DNA from: an uncultured Muribaculaceae bacterium
Lineage (GTDB): Bacteria; Bacteroidota; Bacteroidia; Bacteroidales; Muribaculaceae
Reading direction: 5' to 3'
Length of the DNA: 64,000 nt
Assembly (NCBI GenBank): GCA_934675575.1
Contig: CAKUQQ010000010.1
Span: forward strand, 24,789 to 88,788
The position numbers and the translations under genes were made by a program. The notes beneath the pieces were generated by a model. The model was not told the DNA's origin and did no database searches. It was given only the letters and a program-made list of their open reading frames with translations. Below are positions 1 through 9,163 of this stretch, one piece after another; the stretch's first letter is position 1, and each line of letters begins with the position of its first letter.

Positions 1-169
1 CTTTCATGGAGCCGCAGTCTATCAGCACCATGCCGTATGGTGTGGGCTCTGAATAAGAAATTGCCCCGGCACCTGTCACCTCTCCACCTTGGCTGTTGAC
101 GCTCCGGCGGCCAGAGAAACACGATGTCAGTGTCAATGCTGTTAAAATATATACAAATAACTTTTTCAT
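1..169 (-). CDS. porK: PorK/GldK-type T9SS lipoprotein, N-terminal fragment
   Basis: Only the first 56 codons are inside the window; the gene runs off the left edge. The start encodes MKKLFVYILTALTLTSCF, a lipoprotein signal with the cysteine at residue 17. A short linker follows, then PYGMVLIDCGSMK, which resembles the beginning of the formylglycine-generating-enzyme-like (sulfatase-modifying) domain of GldK/PorK. PorK forms the outer-membrane-attached periplasmic ring of the type IX secretion system together with PorN. The gene starts 3 bases after the porP stop, and porP-porK is the usual order, so context supports the call more than the short fragment does. Confidence 0.72.
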   Translation of the reverse strand, partial: MKKLFVYILTALTLTSCFSGRRSVNSQGGEVTGAGAISYSEPTPYGMVLIDCGSMK

Positions 170-172
170 ATT

Positions 173-1177
173 CTACATTATTCGAATACTCTTATGCTTA
201 TTCTTATTTTTTTCCTTCAAGTCAAGTTTCACATTATAGGTCACAAACACCTCGTGACTGCCGTTGCTCACCTTCGATATTGCCGAAGTAGCATAGTCGT
301 AGGAGTAACCTATGAAGAAATTCTTATATTCTGCTCCCACCATCACCGACACGGCATCTTTATAACGATAGCCAACGCCAGCACTCAGAAACTTGTTGTA
401 ACGAATGCGGGCGGTTGCCTCGGCCTGAAAAAACTGGAAATCACTCTTAACCATGACCGACGGCTGCACTTCAAATAACGTGTTTTTTATCGGAATATTG
501 CTGCCAGCCATAAAATAATAGATGCGGCCGGCGTCAAACTCATATTGCTGGTCTTCGCTCTGGTCGGTCTTTAGCGTAATCGTGGGCTGCGTGATGTGGG
601 TGGCGGAGATTCCTGCCCAAAACCACTTATGGGTGAAGAATACGCCCACGTTGGCATCAAACGCCGTGCCGCCCACTTGAGTGCGCGGTATGGCCTCATC
701 GGTGCCCTGATGATAGTTGTCGCCTTCGGGCATGAATATGCTGTCGCCGTTGAACGACTCGTTGATGATTCCTGCCTGAATACCCACGCTCAACATTCCG
801 CCAAGCATTTTTTTCTTGAAAGCGAGTTGCGCACCCGCATGAATTGACTTATAGAGACCCATGCTCTCCTGCTGCACGCTCACACCTGTGCCCCAACGCT
901 TGTTAAGGAACTTAAACGGCATGTCGCCCAGAGCCACAAATGTGAGTGGTGCATGCTTTATGCCCACCCACTGCGCACGGCTTCCGCCGGTTATGTGTAT
1001 TGAGTCGAGATTGCCGGCTGCCGCAGGATTGTAGTATGTGGGGGCAGCCCAATATTGCGTGAACTGCGCATCTACTTGTCCCGAAGCATATTCACAGCCC
1101 CAGCCAAGCAGTGTCACCACCAGCAACAGGCGTGCCAGCACGCAGTGTCCATATTTTCTTGCAGTGCAGCTCATCAT
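173..1177 (-). CDS. porP: PorP/SprF family type IX secretion outer-membrane protein
   Basis: A protein of 334 aa with a cleavable signal peptide (hydrophobic residues about 13-33, then SGQVDAQFTQYW). The stretch QYWAAPTYYNPAAAG directly after the signal is the hallmark opening of PorP/SprF proteins; the rest is alternating beta-barrel sequence. The family sits in the outer membrane and takes part in type IX secretion or attachment of secreted products. The ATG overlaps the stop of porT by four bases (ATGA), so translation is probably coupled; a second ATG follows immediately. porK starts 3 bases downstream. The C-terminus is lysine/asparagine-rich. Confidence 0.88.
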   Translation of the reverse strand: MMSCTARKYGHCVLARLLLVVTLLGWGCEYASGQVDAQFTQYWAAPTYYNPAAAGNLDSIHITGGSRAQWVGIKHAPLTFVALGDMPFKFLNKRWGTGVSVQQESMGLYKSIHAGAQLAFKKKMLGGMLSVGIQAGIINESFNGDSIFMPEGDNYHQGTDEAIPRTQVGGTAFDANVGVFFTHKWFWAGISATHITQPTITLKTDQSEDQQYEFDAGRIYYFMAGSNIPIKNTLFEVQPSVMVKSDFQFFQAEATARIRYNKFLSAGVGYRYKDAVSVMVGAEYKNFFIGYSYDYATSAISKVSNGSHEVFVTYNVKLDLKEKNKNKHKSIRIM

Positions 1178-1920
1178 TCAAAATAAAACGTCAAGACCAC
1201 CATATTGTTTTGCGCCTTGTCAACACTTTGCGTAAACCGCATCATCTCCGGGTTATCTTTCAAGTCAGGACGTTTCTTCTCAAGAATATTTTTCAGCCCG
1301 AAGCAGAATTTCAGCTCTGGGCACAACTTGAAAAATGGTAAATACAAATCACACCCCATGCCCACAGTGAGCATAACGTCCATGTCCTTAAAGCGCAGTT
1401 GCTCCGGCCGTTCCTTGCCCACGTCATATACCGCCATCACGCCTCCGGTGAAGTATGGACGCATCTGGTGATAGCGCAGTGCCGAGTATTTCAAATCCAC
1501 TGGCAACACTATGTAGGTTGCCTTCACATTCTGGCTCTGCTTATATTCCTGCTGGTTTGCAGCATCGGGGTTGCCAAGCGCATTGCGGTATTTCACCACT
1601 TTGTTGCCAAAATACATTCCAGGAGTAAAACGCAGGTTAAAGTATTGCGACAAACGAAAATCGGCAAGCACATTCACACAAAATCCTGGCGAGTGGCTTG
1701 GAATGTCGGCAAACCACGACTGCCCGTCATCGGTCACATAACCGTTGTTGGTCAAATTAAGGTCCTGAAAATTCATGCCAACAGAAAAACCGAAATGAAT
1801 CCGCCTCATGTCGGCATACGGACGGTTCAAAATTTTGTCGTTTTCCTGTGCCATAGCTGAGCAAGCGCACAGCAGCATGACCAAAACCAATGTTATATGT
1901 CGTATTTTTTTTGTCGCCAT
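1174..1920 (-). CDS. porT: PorT-like outer-membrane beta-barrel protein
   Basis: A protein of 248 aa. A signal peptide ends near CACSAMAQ; the following segment with NRPYADMRRIHFGFSVGMN is the conserved PorT opening, and the remainder looks like an eight-stranded outer-membrane barrel. PorT/SprT is required for type IX secretion in Porphyromonas and Flavobacterium. I start at the ATG at 1920; an in-frame TTG lies one codon upstream. It is the first gene of a porT-porP-porK string and overlaps porP by four bases. A 46-base gap with a small hairpin (1944-1963) separates it from the upstream acyltransferase gene, so whether it shares that transcript is unclear. Confidence 0.8.
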   Translation of the reverse strand: MATKKIRHITLVLVMLLCACSAMAQENDKILNRPYADMRRIHFGFSVGMNFQDLNLTNNGYVTDDGQSWFADIPSHSPGFCVNVLADFRLSQYFNLRFTPGMYFGNKVVKYRNALGNPDAANQQEYKQSQNVKATYIVLPVDLKYSALRYHQMRPYFTGGVMAVYDVGKERPEQLRFKDMDVMLTVGMGCDLYLPFFKLCPELKFCFGLKNILEKKRPDLKDNPEMMRFTQSVDKAQNNMVVLTFYFE

Positions 1921-1970
1921 CAACTTTTATAACGCATTTTTTTAGCCGATATTGCAAACGGCTCTCTTTT

Positions 1971-3074
1971 TCACACTTTTTGCACCACCGTTCCACGCCG
2001 AGACACTCTCTGCGAGCACCACCGCCAATATGGTGTCACAGCCCACTTGTGCAAGCCCCACGACAGCGCTATCTGGCACAGCACCGAAATCGTCACAAAC
2101 CACGCGTTGTGATGCCCAAGCGTAATGCCAGTGAAATGATACAACAGTGGAAGCAGTGTCACACTCAGTGCCATGGGAGCAATAGCCTGATAAAGATATA
2201 GCTCAAAACTGATTTTGCCCAAGAAGCGCAGTGGTTTGGTCAGCAGCAACCTGCCCACCGGTCCTTCCACTCCGTTGCAAGCTGCCATCGTCCACATCAA
2301 CGCACCTGCCGGAATCCACCACAACACCGTGGCGTCGTACCACTCAAGTGCACTGGAGAAGCATCTATGAATCACTATAAACACCACCAGACTACCCCAT
2401 GCGCCCATCTCAAGCCAACGTGCGCCACACCGCGTGACTCTGACGCCTGTGCGAGCCCAAGTCTCGCCAAGTGTCATGCCGAGGGCAAACTCCCCCAAGC
2501 GTGCCAATGGGCACACATACAGGTAGTTTTTCATTTCTTCAGCCACGGCAAAGTGAATTGCTCCAACATTTGCGCACAGCACCACCGCAACCACGCACCA
2601 CAAAGTGCCGAGCCTGGCTTGCGACCAGAAGCGTGCCAGCAACGGATATGCCGCATAACACAGCAACAATGCACTCAAGAACCACGACAGCACGTTATAT
2701 GAAAAAAAACACTCCTGCACAGGCACAAATGTCTGCAAAAGCAGCAAGTTCACCGTCAGCGGCCACAACTTGGCAACAAAAGTGCCATTTCTCACTGCAA
2801 GCAGCACAAACAGCAGCATGGCCAACCAGTGAGCAGGATAGAGTCTTACCGCTCGCCTAAACCAAAATGGCAAGCAATCACGCCAAGTCAGTTTTTCGCC
2901 ACGATGATGAACCGTAACGAGAAATCCACTCGACACGAAGAAAAACACCACACCGCACCACGTCAGCTGGCAAAACCACTGCTTAAAACCAAAGTGAAAC
3001 ATGAAAATGCACATGGCAAGCACGCCTCGCCACGATGCCACTACTGGTATGTTTTGTCGCCTTTGCCTGTTCAT
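1971..3074 (-). CDS. Acyltransferase 3 family membrane protein
   Basis: A protein of 367 aa with about ten hydrophobic segments. The beginning (SWRGVLAMCIFMFHFG) and the region with FFVSSGF followed by FWFRRAVRLYPAHW match the acyltransferase_3 (OafA/NodX/WecH) family, whose members move acyl groups onto surface sugars in the inner membrane; the His in FMFHFG corresponds to the family's essential histidine. It lies 12 bases after a glycosyltransferase gene on the same strand, so the two probably modify the same glycan. Which glycan is unknown; LPS or exopolysaccharide are the obvious candidates given the neighbouring export genes. Confidence 0.85.
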   Translation of the reverse strand: MNRQRRQNIPVVASWRGVLAMCIFMFHFGFKQWFCQLTWCGVVFFFVSSGFLVTVHHRGEKLTWRDCLPFWFRRAVRLYPAHWLAMLLFVLLAVRNGTFVAKLWPLTVNLLLLQTFVPVQECFFSYNVLSWFLSALLLCYAAYPLLARFWSQARLGTLWCVVAVVLCANVGAIHFAVAEEMKNYLYVCPLARLGEFALGMTLGETWARTGVRVTRCGARWLEMGAWGSLVVFIVIHRCFSSALEWYDATVLWWIPAGALMWTMAACNGVEGPVGRLLLTKPLRFLGKISFELYLYQAIAPMALSVTLLPLLYHFTGITLGHHNAWFVTISVLCQIALSWGLHKWAVTPYWRWCSQRVSRRGTVVQKV

Positions 3075-3086
3075 AACAGGATTTTT

Positions 3087-4256
3087 TCAGCCGAGCATTG
3101 AAGTGTAGTTGCTCGATTTAGAGCGTTGTCCACGCAGCTTATACACGAAATTCACCACTGGTCGCCACAAGGCATACACAGGTGACAACACCAGTCCCGG
3201 AGCTTGAAGCACACGGCCAGAGTGATTAAATGAAATCATAAGCGACAGCCACGACAAAAGCAAAACGGTCACAGCTGCTATCAGCACAAACGCATTGTGG
3301 CAGTCAAAAGCCACCGCAGCCGCAAGCGCGCCTATCTGCATATAATTCACAAGCGACATCAGCCCTTGCACAACAAATGGTGTGCGTCTCACAAAACGCA
3401 AGGTGAAATCACGTCGTAGCTTCAGCTCCTTGTGCGCCGAGGCCACGTTGCCATAATATGCCACGAGCTGGCTTTCTGGGGCAATCTCCACACGTGTGTT
3501 GGTGCGCGTGGCAATCTCGCTCAAAAACACATCATCATCGCCCCATCGCAAGTCCATCGACTTAGAGAAGCCATTGTTGTCGAAAAACAATTTCTTGCGG
3601 TAGGCAAGATTATCGCATGTGCCGCGATAAGGCCGCCCCTTTATTGCGCTGTTAAGGTATTGCGAGGCCACGGTCACAGTGTCAAACACTCTGTAGCCAC
3701 GTCCAAGTCCTTTATCCTTGGCATAGCGGTAGTGCGAATAGCCTATCACGACGCCAACTTCGGGCGTGAAATTGCGCATCATGGTTGCAAGCCAGTTGGG
3801 GCTCATTGCGCGGCAGTTGGCGTTGGTGGTCAGCACCACATCATATTTAGCCGCTTTCATACCTATCATCAGCGCAAGTTTCTTTCGCGACAAGCCTCTT
3901 GTTTCCATTGGCGTGAATGTGACGTGCAGATGCGGATAGCCGGTTTTCATGTCGCTCAGTAAATCGCGTGTGCCGTCGGTAGAGCCGTCATTCACCACAA
4001 TCACCTCAAACTCCGGATAATCCTGCTCAAGCATCATGGGCAGGAAACGTGACAGCCAATCGGCATCGTTGCACGCATAAACAATCACCGAAACCGGTTG
4101 CAACTTCTCTGCATAGTCGCGCTCGTCCTCATAGCGCAGCTGACGCTTCAAGCGCACTGTGCGGCTCCAGTGCCACACGGCAAAAATAAGGGCAAACAGC
4201 AGCCCCAAGCCAAGCAACAAACACGAAATCGGATTAAATGCCAATGAAAAACACAT
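3087..4256 (-). CDS. Membrane-anchored family 2 glycosyltransferase
   Basis: A protein of 389 aa. One N-terminal membrane segment (about residues 8-30) precedes a GT-A catalytic domain: PVSVIVYACNDADWL, then VIVVNDGSTDGT, and further on WGDDDVFLSEI, which supplies the acidic catalytic residues. Two or three hydrophobic segments near the C-terminus anchor it in the inner membrane. This arrangement is typical of processive or polyprenyl-linked GT2 enzymes. It is divergent from the exopolysaccharide operon beginning at 4594 and is followed by an acyltransferase gene. The acceptor and the sugar cannot be read from the sequence. Confidence 0.88.
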   Translation of the reverse strand: MCFSLAFNPISCLLLGLGLLFALIFAVWHWSRTVRLKRQLRYEDERDYAEKLQPVSVIVYACNDADWLSRFLPMMLEQDYPEFEVIVVNDGSTDGTRDLLSDMKTGYPHLHVTFTPMETRGLSRKKLALMIGMKAAKYDVVLTTNANCRAMSPNWLATMMRNFTPEVGVVIGYSHYRYAKDKGLGRGYRVFDTVTVASQYLNSAIKGRPYRGTCDNLAYRKKLFFDNNGFSKSMDLRWGDDDVFLSEIATRTNTRVEIAPESQLVAYYGNVASAHKELKLRRDFTLRFVRRTPFVVQGLMSLVNYMQIGALAAAVAFDCHNAFVLIAAVTVLLLSWLSLMISFNHSGRVLQAPGLVLSPVYALWRPVVNFVYKLRGQRSKSSNYTSMLG

Positions 4257-4411
4257 GCTTAAATAAAAAATATACTGTCAATTCTTCGTGCAAAATTAGT
4301 TATACTTGCAGAAATAGTTATCATCAACGCTCCCATTTTTGCCACATCGCGGCCAAATAACACACAATTTTCAATCACACGCACAGCTGCCGACAAGCCC
4401 ACAACACTCAT

Positions 4412-4442
4412 TTTGAACATCACAAAAAATGGCTTACCTTTG
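4412..4442 (+). promoter_or_regulatory. Bacteroides-type promoter of the exopolysaccharide operon
   Basis: TTTG at 4412-4415, a 19-base spacer and TACCTTTG at 4435-4442 match the -33/-7 consensus of the Bacteroidetes primary sigma factor. Transcription would start near 4449, leaving a leader of about 145 bases before the Wza-like gene. It lies in the 337-base divergent gap 4257-4593, where I see no other gene; the minus-strand gene at 4256 shows no comparable match. Confidence 0.75.
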
Positions 4443-4593
4443 TAAGGTTATACAAACGAAATTGGCATTGAATCAGGGTTCATCACAAAAAAGAACTTCC
4501 AAATTCCTAAAATGGCAACGCCACAAAGCAATAAATAGCCAAACCACATCGTTAAATCATTAATTGTATTGAAGAAAACAACAACATCGCATA

Positions 4594-5400
4594 ATGAAAA
4601 ATAGGATACTTTTTGCAATTATCACACTCCTTGTCTTAGCTTCTTGCTCAAGCTCAAAAGACTCAAGACTTGCTTATTTCAAAACGCTTAACGAGAAGGA
4701 CGGCGTTTTGGCAAATATTGACGATAAATACATAATCCGTGTTCAGCCCGACGACGAGCTTATAATCACCGTAACATCATCGGTTCCAGAGGCCACAGCC
4801 ATGTATAACGTGCCTTTAGGCAACCCTTCCACTCGCGGCAATGTAACGATGTCGTCGCAGCCACGCTTGCAAACATATATAGTGGACTCTAATGGAGAAA
4901 TCGAAATGCCAATTTTAGGCAAGTTGAAAGTGCAGGGCATGACCACCAACGAGGTTGCAGAAATGATTAAAGGCAAAGTCAGTCAAAATGTAAAAGACCC
5001 CTTTGTCAGAGTAGAGTTAATTCAATTTGGGATAAACGTCATGGGCGAAGTGCAAAGCCCACATAGGGTAGAAATCAACAAACAACGTTTTACTCTTCTT
5101 GACGCATTGGCTGCAGCAGGCGACCTCACTGTCTATGCCAAGCGTGACAACATACTTGTTATGCGCACTGAAAACGGACAACTAACATATCACCGCGTTA
5201 GCCTTAACGACCCAGATTTGTTCAAGTCTCCATACTTCTACATGCAGCAAAACGATGTGGTGTATGTCGAACCAAACAACATCAGAGTAAACAACTCAAA
5301 ATACGACCAGAACAACGCTTATAAACTGTCTGTAATATCAACTGTCGTAAGTGCCGTTTCGGTCATAACCTCTCTTGTCATAGCGTTAACAATAAAATAA
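4594..5400 (+). CDS. Wza-like polysaccharide export outer-membrane lipoprotein
   Basis: A protein of 268 aa with a lipoprotein signal (lipobox LASC, Cys18). Next comes the Poly_export domain, beginning at YIIRVQPDDELIITV, then an SLBB domain around residues 145-235 (VMGEVQSPHRVEI), and a hydrophobic helix at the end. Proteins of this family form the outer-membrane channel for capsule or exopolysaccharide. The final hydrophobic segment differs from the amphipathic helix of E. coli Wza. It is the first gene of an operon; the Wzc-like kinase follows 5 bases later, the usual partner. Confidence 0.92.
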   Translation: MKNRILFAIITLLVLASCSSSKDSRLAYFKTLNEKDGVLANIDDKYIIRVQPDDELIITVTSSVPEATAMYNVPLGNPSTRGNVTMSSQPRLQTYIVDSNGEIEMPILGKLKVQGMTTNEVAEMIKGKVSQNVKDPFVRVELIQFGINVMGEVQSPHRVEINKQRFTLLDALAAAGDLTVYAKRDNILVMRTENGQLTYHRVSLNDPDLFKSPYFYMQQNDVVYVEPNNIRVNNSKYDQNNAYKLSVISTVVSAVSVITSLVIALTIK

Positions 5401-5405
5401 CAATC

Positions 5406-7754
5406 ATGGGAGCAAATACAACAATTAACAGTCCAAAAGAAAAAGCCATAGATTTTTCTTCAATACTACGCGAATACGCTAAATATTGGTGGTTGTTCAT
5501 CGTCTCATTCGTTGTTTGTGGTGCATTAGCCGGCTTTTACCTAAAGATAAAAGCCCCCACTTACCTTGTGGCATCATCTATTCTCATTGGCGATGATGAC
5601 GCTGCCATGAGTGGCGGTGCAGGCGCATCAAAAGGACAAGGTTCGTCCATAATGAAAAGCCTTATAGGCGGCGGCAACGCCAACGTTGATAACGAACTTG
5701 TGATTATGGGGTCTGAAAGCCTTAACGCGCAAATGATAAGTGTGCTTGGCATCAATCGCACCTATTTTCAAAAAACAGGCTTCCTGCAGAAAAAGGACTT
5801 ATATCGCACTTCTCCTGTCACTGTTGACGCTCCAGAACAAATTTTCGACACATTATCAGTAACTCTGAAATTCAAAATAGAAATCAACAAATCTGGCAAA
5901 GCCAACATAAGCGTTAAAAAAGGAATGTTCAACACCGTTGTTGAAATGAAAGATGTGCAGTTGCCAACAGCCGTAAAAACGCCTTATGGCATCTTTACTG
6001 TCAACAAGACACGCTACTATGTTCCCGGCAAAGAATTGACAATTAACGCTGTGCTTTCAGGAAATATAGCAAAATCAGAGGCATTGTCTGAGGACATGAC
6101 AATAAAAGTCATGTCAAAAAAAGCTGATGCCATTTACCTTGATGTCCTTGACACCGACGTGAAGCGTGGTCGTGACATTCTCAACACGCTTATGGCCCTG
6201 TATAATGAGCGCGGATTGAAAGACAAAGACAACCAGGCCATCAATACAGCCAAATTTATTGACGAGCGCATCAATTTGATTTACAAGAACCTCATGGGCA
6301 CCGAGGCAGAAATAGAGTCCTACAAGAAAGCCCACAAGATGGTTGACCCCGAGATTCAGGTGAAGAGTATTATTAGCAAGCAAGACATCACACAAAGCAA
6401 ACTTATTGGCATGGAAACCCAATACCGCATTGTGAAGATGATTAAAGACTTCATAGCAAACCCTGCCAACAAACACACAATAGTGCCTTTTGAAGCCGAC
6501 TCCACAGCTGCAAGTTCTGCCATCAAAACTTATAACAAATTACTGACCGACCGCATGCGTCTGTCAGGTTCTGCAAAGGACAACAACCAAAGTCTCAAAA
6601 TCCTTGACGAGCAGATTGACGTGATGCGCAACACAGTCAAGAAAAGCATTGACAACACTTTGGCTGCCATTCGCATTCAGATGAGCCAAGTTGGTTCTGT
6701 CAATGCCGAAGCAACCGACAAAGTGAATGAGCTGCCCACCACTGAGCGTGAGGCCAAAAACTTGTATCGCGAGCAAGAAATACAAAACGAGCTCTACATT
6801 TTCCTCCTGCAAAAACGTGAAGAAAATGCACTTCGACTTGCTTCAACCACTCCAAAAGGCAAAGTAGTTGACCCAGCCTATGCAATGAGCAAACCCATCA
6901 CACCCAAGTTATCGATAGTATTGATGTTGACTCTGTTGGGAGGATTCTTTATTCCTATAATCATAATCCAACTCAAAAAAGCACTCAACACCAAGTTCAA
7001 TACACAAGATGAACTTGAAGCCATTGCCAACTCTCCGGTAATCGGCCACATTCACCACAACCGCCATAACACACCGCTGGTTGTCAAGTCAGGAAAGACG
7101 TCATCAATCGTCGAGTTGTTCCGCTATGTGCGCAATAACGTGCAATTTATGCTCAATGGCAAAAACGACAAGGTGGTGCTCGTGACATCAGGTGTGAGTG
7201 GCGAGGGAAAATCGTTCATAAGCACAAACGTTGCTTCATCGTTCGCCCTGCTCGGCAAGAAAGTTGCACTTGTGGGCATGGACATTCGCAGCCCTAAACT
7301 CGCCGATATGCTCAACTTGAAGAGCGTGCCTGGCGTGACAAGCTACTTGGCCGACCCAGAGCAAACCATCGATAGCGTTGTGCAACACATAAGCGAAGTT
7401 GACGGCCTTGATGTGTTCGTTGGCGGAGCAATTCCACCTAATCCATCAGAATTGCTATTGAGCAACCGCACTGCGCAATTCATCGACGAGCTTCGCAGCC
7501 GTTATGATGTTATCATCATCGACTCTGCCCCTGTAGGCATGGTGAGCGACACATTCTCGCTCGCTAAGTTTGCCGATGCCACATTGGTTGTGACACGCGC
7601 CAACTACACCAAGCGCAACATGGTCAAGTTCATCAACAAGCTTGTTGAGGCCAACCGCTTGCCAAACGTTGGTCTTATAATCAACGACACCAAGCCAAGC
7701 AACGACAACACCTATGGCTACGGCTATGGTCAAACCAACGATAACGAAGACTGA
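5406..7754 (+). CDS. Wzc-like chain-length regulator and BY-kinase
   Basis: A protein of 782 aa. An N-terminal Wzz domain has a membrane segment near residues 29-48; a long coiled-coil periplasmic part follows, and a second membrane segment lies at about residues 500-520. The C-terminal cytoplasmic BY-kinase domain shows Walker A SGVSGEGKS (595-603), Walker A' around Asp626 (VGMDIRSPK) and Walker B VIIIDSAP with Asp706. The tail carries a tyrosine cluster (Tyr770, 772, 774), the usual autophosphorylation site. The protein controls polysaccharide length and export with the Wza-like protein. It begins 5 bases after the export gene and is followed 22 bases later by the Wzy-like gene. Kinase and Wzz parts are fused, as is common in Gram-negative bacteria. 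Confidence 0.93.
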   Translation: MGANTTINSPKEKAIDFSSILREYAKYWWLFIVSFVVCGALAGFYLKIKAPTYLVASSILIGDDDAAMSGGAGASKGQGSSIMKSLIGGGNANVDNELVIMGSESLNAQMISVLGINRTYFQKTGFLQKKDLYRTSPVTVDAPEQIFDTLSVTLKFKIEINKSGKANISVKKGMFNTVVEMKDVQLPTAVKTPYGIFTVNKTRYYVPGKELTINAVLSGNIAKSEALSEDMTIKVMSKKADAIYLDVLDTDVKRGRDILNTLMALYNERGLKDKDNQAINTAKFIDERINLIYKNLMGTEAEIESYKKAHKMVDPEIQVKSIISKQDITQSKLIGMETQYRIVKMIKDFIANPANKHTIVPFEADSTAASSAIKTYNKLLTDRMRLSGSAKDNNQSLKILDEQIDVMRNTVKKSIDNTLAAIRIQMSQVGSVNAEATDKVNELPTTEREAKNLYREQEIQNELYIFLLQKREENALRLASTTPKGKVVDPAYAMSKPITPKLSIVLMLTLLGGFFIPIIIIQLKKALNTKFNTQDELEAIANSPVIGHIHHNRHNTPLVVKSGKTSSIVELFRYVRNNVQFMLNGKNDKVVLVTSGVSGEGKSFISTNVASSFALLGKKVALVGMDIRSPKLADMLNLKSVPGVTSYLADPEQTIDSVVQHISEVDGLDVFVGGAIPPNPSELLLSNRTAQFIDELRSRYDVIIIDSAPVGMVSDTFSLAKFADATLVVTRANYTKRNMVKFINKLVEANRLPNVGLIINDTKPSNDNTYGYGYGQTNDNED

Positions 7755-7776
7755 CAAAACGGTTGTTTTGCGATAA

Positions 7777-9144
7777 ATGGAGCTAACAAAAAGCAACATA
7801 ATCAGCAAATGTTTGTACTGGTGGTTCTGGGTGGCCACCTGCTACGGCTTTGTATGCGATGAATTTCTTCCTATCGACATTGTTCACAATGTAAAGCAGT
7901 TTATGCTTTTAGGCACAAGTGTGGTGTTCGTGTTAATGGGACTTGCCACCATACGCCACAAAGTTGACATAGCTGTGGCTGTTAGCTATGCTATCATTTC
8001 TTTCATCTGCACATGTGTAGCCAATCATTTGTCGATTGTAACATGGCTCAATGGCTCCAGAATATTCTATGGAATAATCTTCGCTGTACCCTTGTTCAGA
8101 TACATTTGCGACAATGAGGAATTGCATGACAAGTTCATAAGCAAATTTGACCATGCTTTGCTCATTTGGCTCTATCTTCAAGCATTCTGCATAACATGGC
8201 AATATCTTGAGTATGGGGCAGGCGACCCCGGTGGTGGCACATTTGGTTCCGAAGGTTATTCTGGCAATGTGAGTATCTGCATCTACTTGGTTTCGCTCTA
8301 TTTAATCAGGAAACGGCTCGACAACGACAACCTCTGGGTTAGCGTTGCCAATAACTGGAAATATCTTGCATTGCTGATTCCAACGTTCATGAATGAAACG
8401 AAAATCAGCTTTATTCTGCTGGCCCTTTACATGGTTTTATTGATTCCTATAAACAGAAAAACGGCAAAAAGACTTATGATTGGAATACCTGCCATAGTTG
8501 GCATCTTAGCTGGAGCCATTTTGCTGTTTTCTTCTCTCACCATGTATAGCGGTGATTTCACAGCCAACGACGTGTTCTCCAGCAATTTCCTTGAGCAATA
8601 CATGTATGCCGATATTGACGAAAGTGAAGGCAATGCAAAATACGGACTCGAAACAGCAAATTCCTTGCCTGATGTGCCTCGCCTCACAAAAATCGCATTT
8701 TTGCCAATACTATTGGACCAAGAAGGTGGAAGTGCATGGTTCGGATTTGGCGTTGGCCACTTCATGACTGGAAGCATGTTTGGCACAACAGAGTTTTATG
8801 AAAACTGGGATTGGCTGCTTGTTGGAACATCGCCAATGATTTTCTTGGTCTTCGTGCAACTTGGCATTTTGGGCTGCATCTGGATTACACTCGTTTGGAT
8901 ATTCTGGTTCGTGAGTCACCCCATACTGTACACAAAGCGAGACACCAACATTCAATTGCTGATTTTAGCCATAATAATAGCGCTTTTGCTCTATGGTCCT
9001 CTCTTCCGAGATTGGCCTTTCTGCTATATTGTAATTGCCATATTATATTTCTCTTGGCAAAAGAAAGACCCAGTAAACGAACAGACTGAATCTCCAGAAA
9101 TCCAAATGACACAAGAAAGTCAGCAACCTATTGCAAAAAGCTGA
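7777..9144 (+). CDS. Polytopic membrane protein, probable Wzy-type polymerase or O-antigen ligase
   Basis: A protein of 455 aa with about ten predicted membrane segments and a large loop around residues 245-330 (acidic, rich in polar residues). There is no signature motif I can name. Size, topology and position between the Wzc-like kinase and a glycosyltransferase make a Wzy-like polymerase or Wzy_C ligase the best guess. The end of the gene is hydrophilic. Base composition is more AT-rich than the kinase gene, as usual for serotype-specific polysaccharide genes. The following glycosyltransferase ATG lies 20 bases after the stop. Confidence 0.68.
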   Translation: MELTKSNIISKCLYWWFWVATCYGFVCDEFLPIDIVHNVKQFMLLGTSVVFVLMGLATIRHKVDIAVAVSYAIISFICTCVANHLSIVTWLNGSRIFYGIIFAVPLFRYICDNEELHDKFISKFDHALLIWLYLQAFCITWQYLEYGAGDPGGGTFGSEGYSGNVSICIYLVSLYLIRKRLDNDNLWVSVANNWKYLALLIPTFMNETKISFILLALYMVLLIPINRKTAKRLMIGIPAIVGILAGAILLFSSLTMYSGDFTANDVFSSNFLEQYMYADIDESEGNAKYGLETANSLPDVPRLTKIAFLPILLDQEGGSAWFGFGVGHFMTGSMFGTTEFYENWDWLLVGTSPMIFLVFVQLGILGCIWITLVWIFWFVSHPILYTKRDTNIQLLILAIIIALLLYGPLFRDWPFCYIVIAILYFSWQKKDPVNEQTESPEIQMTQESQQPIAKS

Positions 9145-9163
9145 CATTAATCCATTTATTAGC

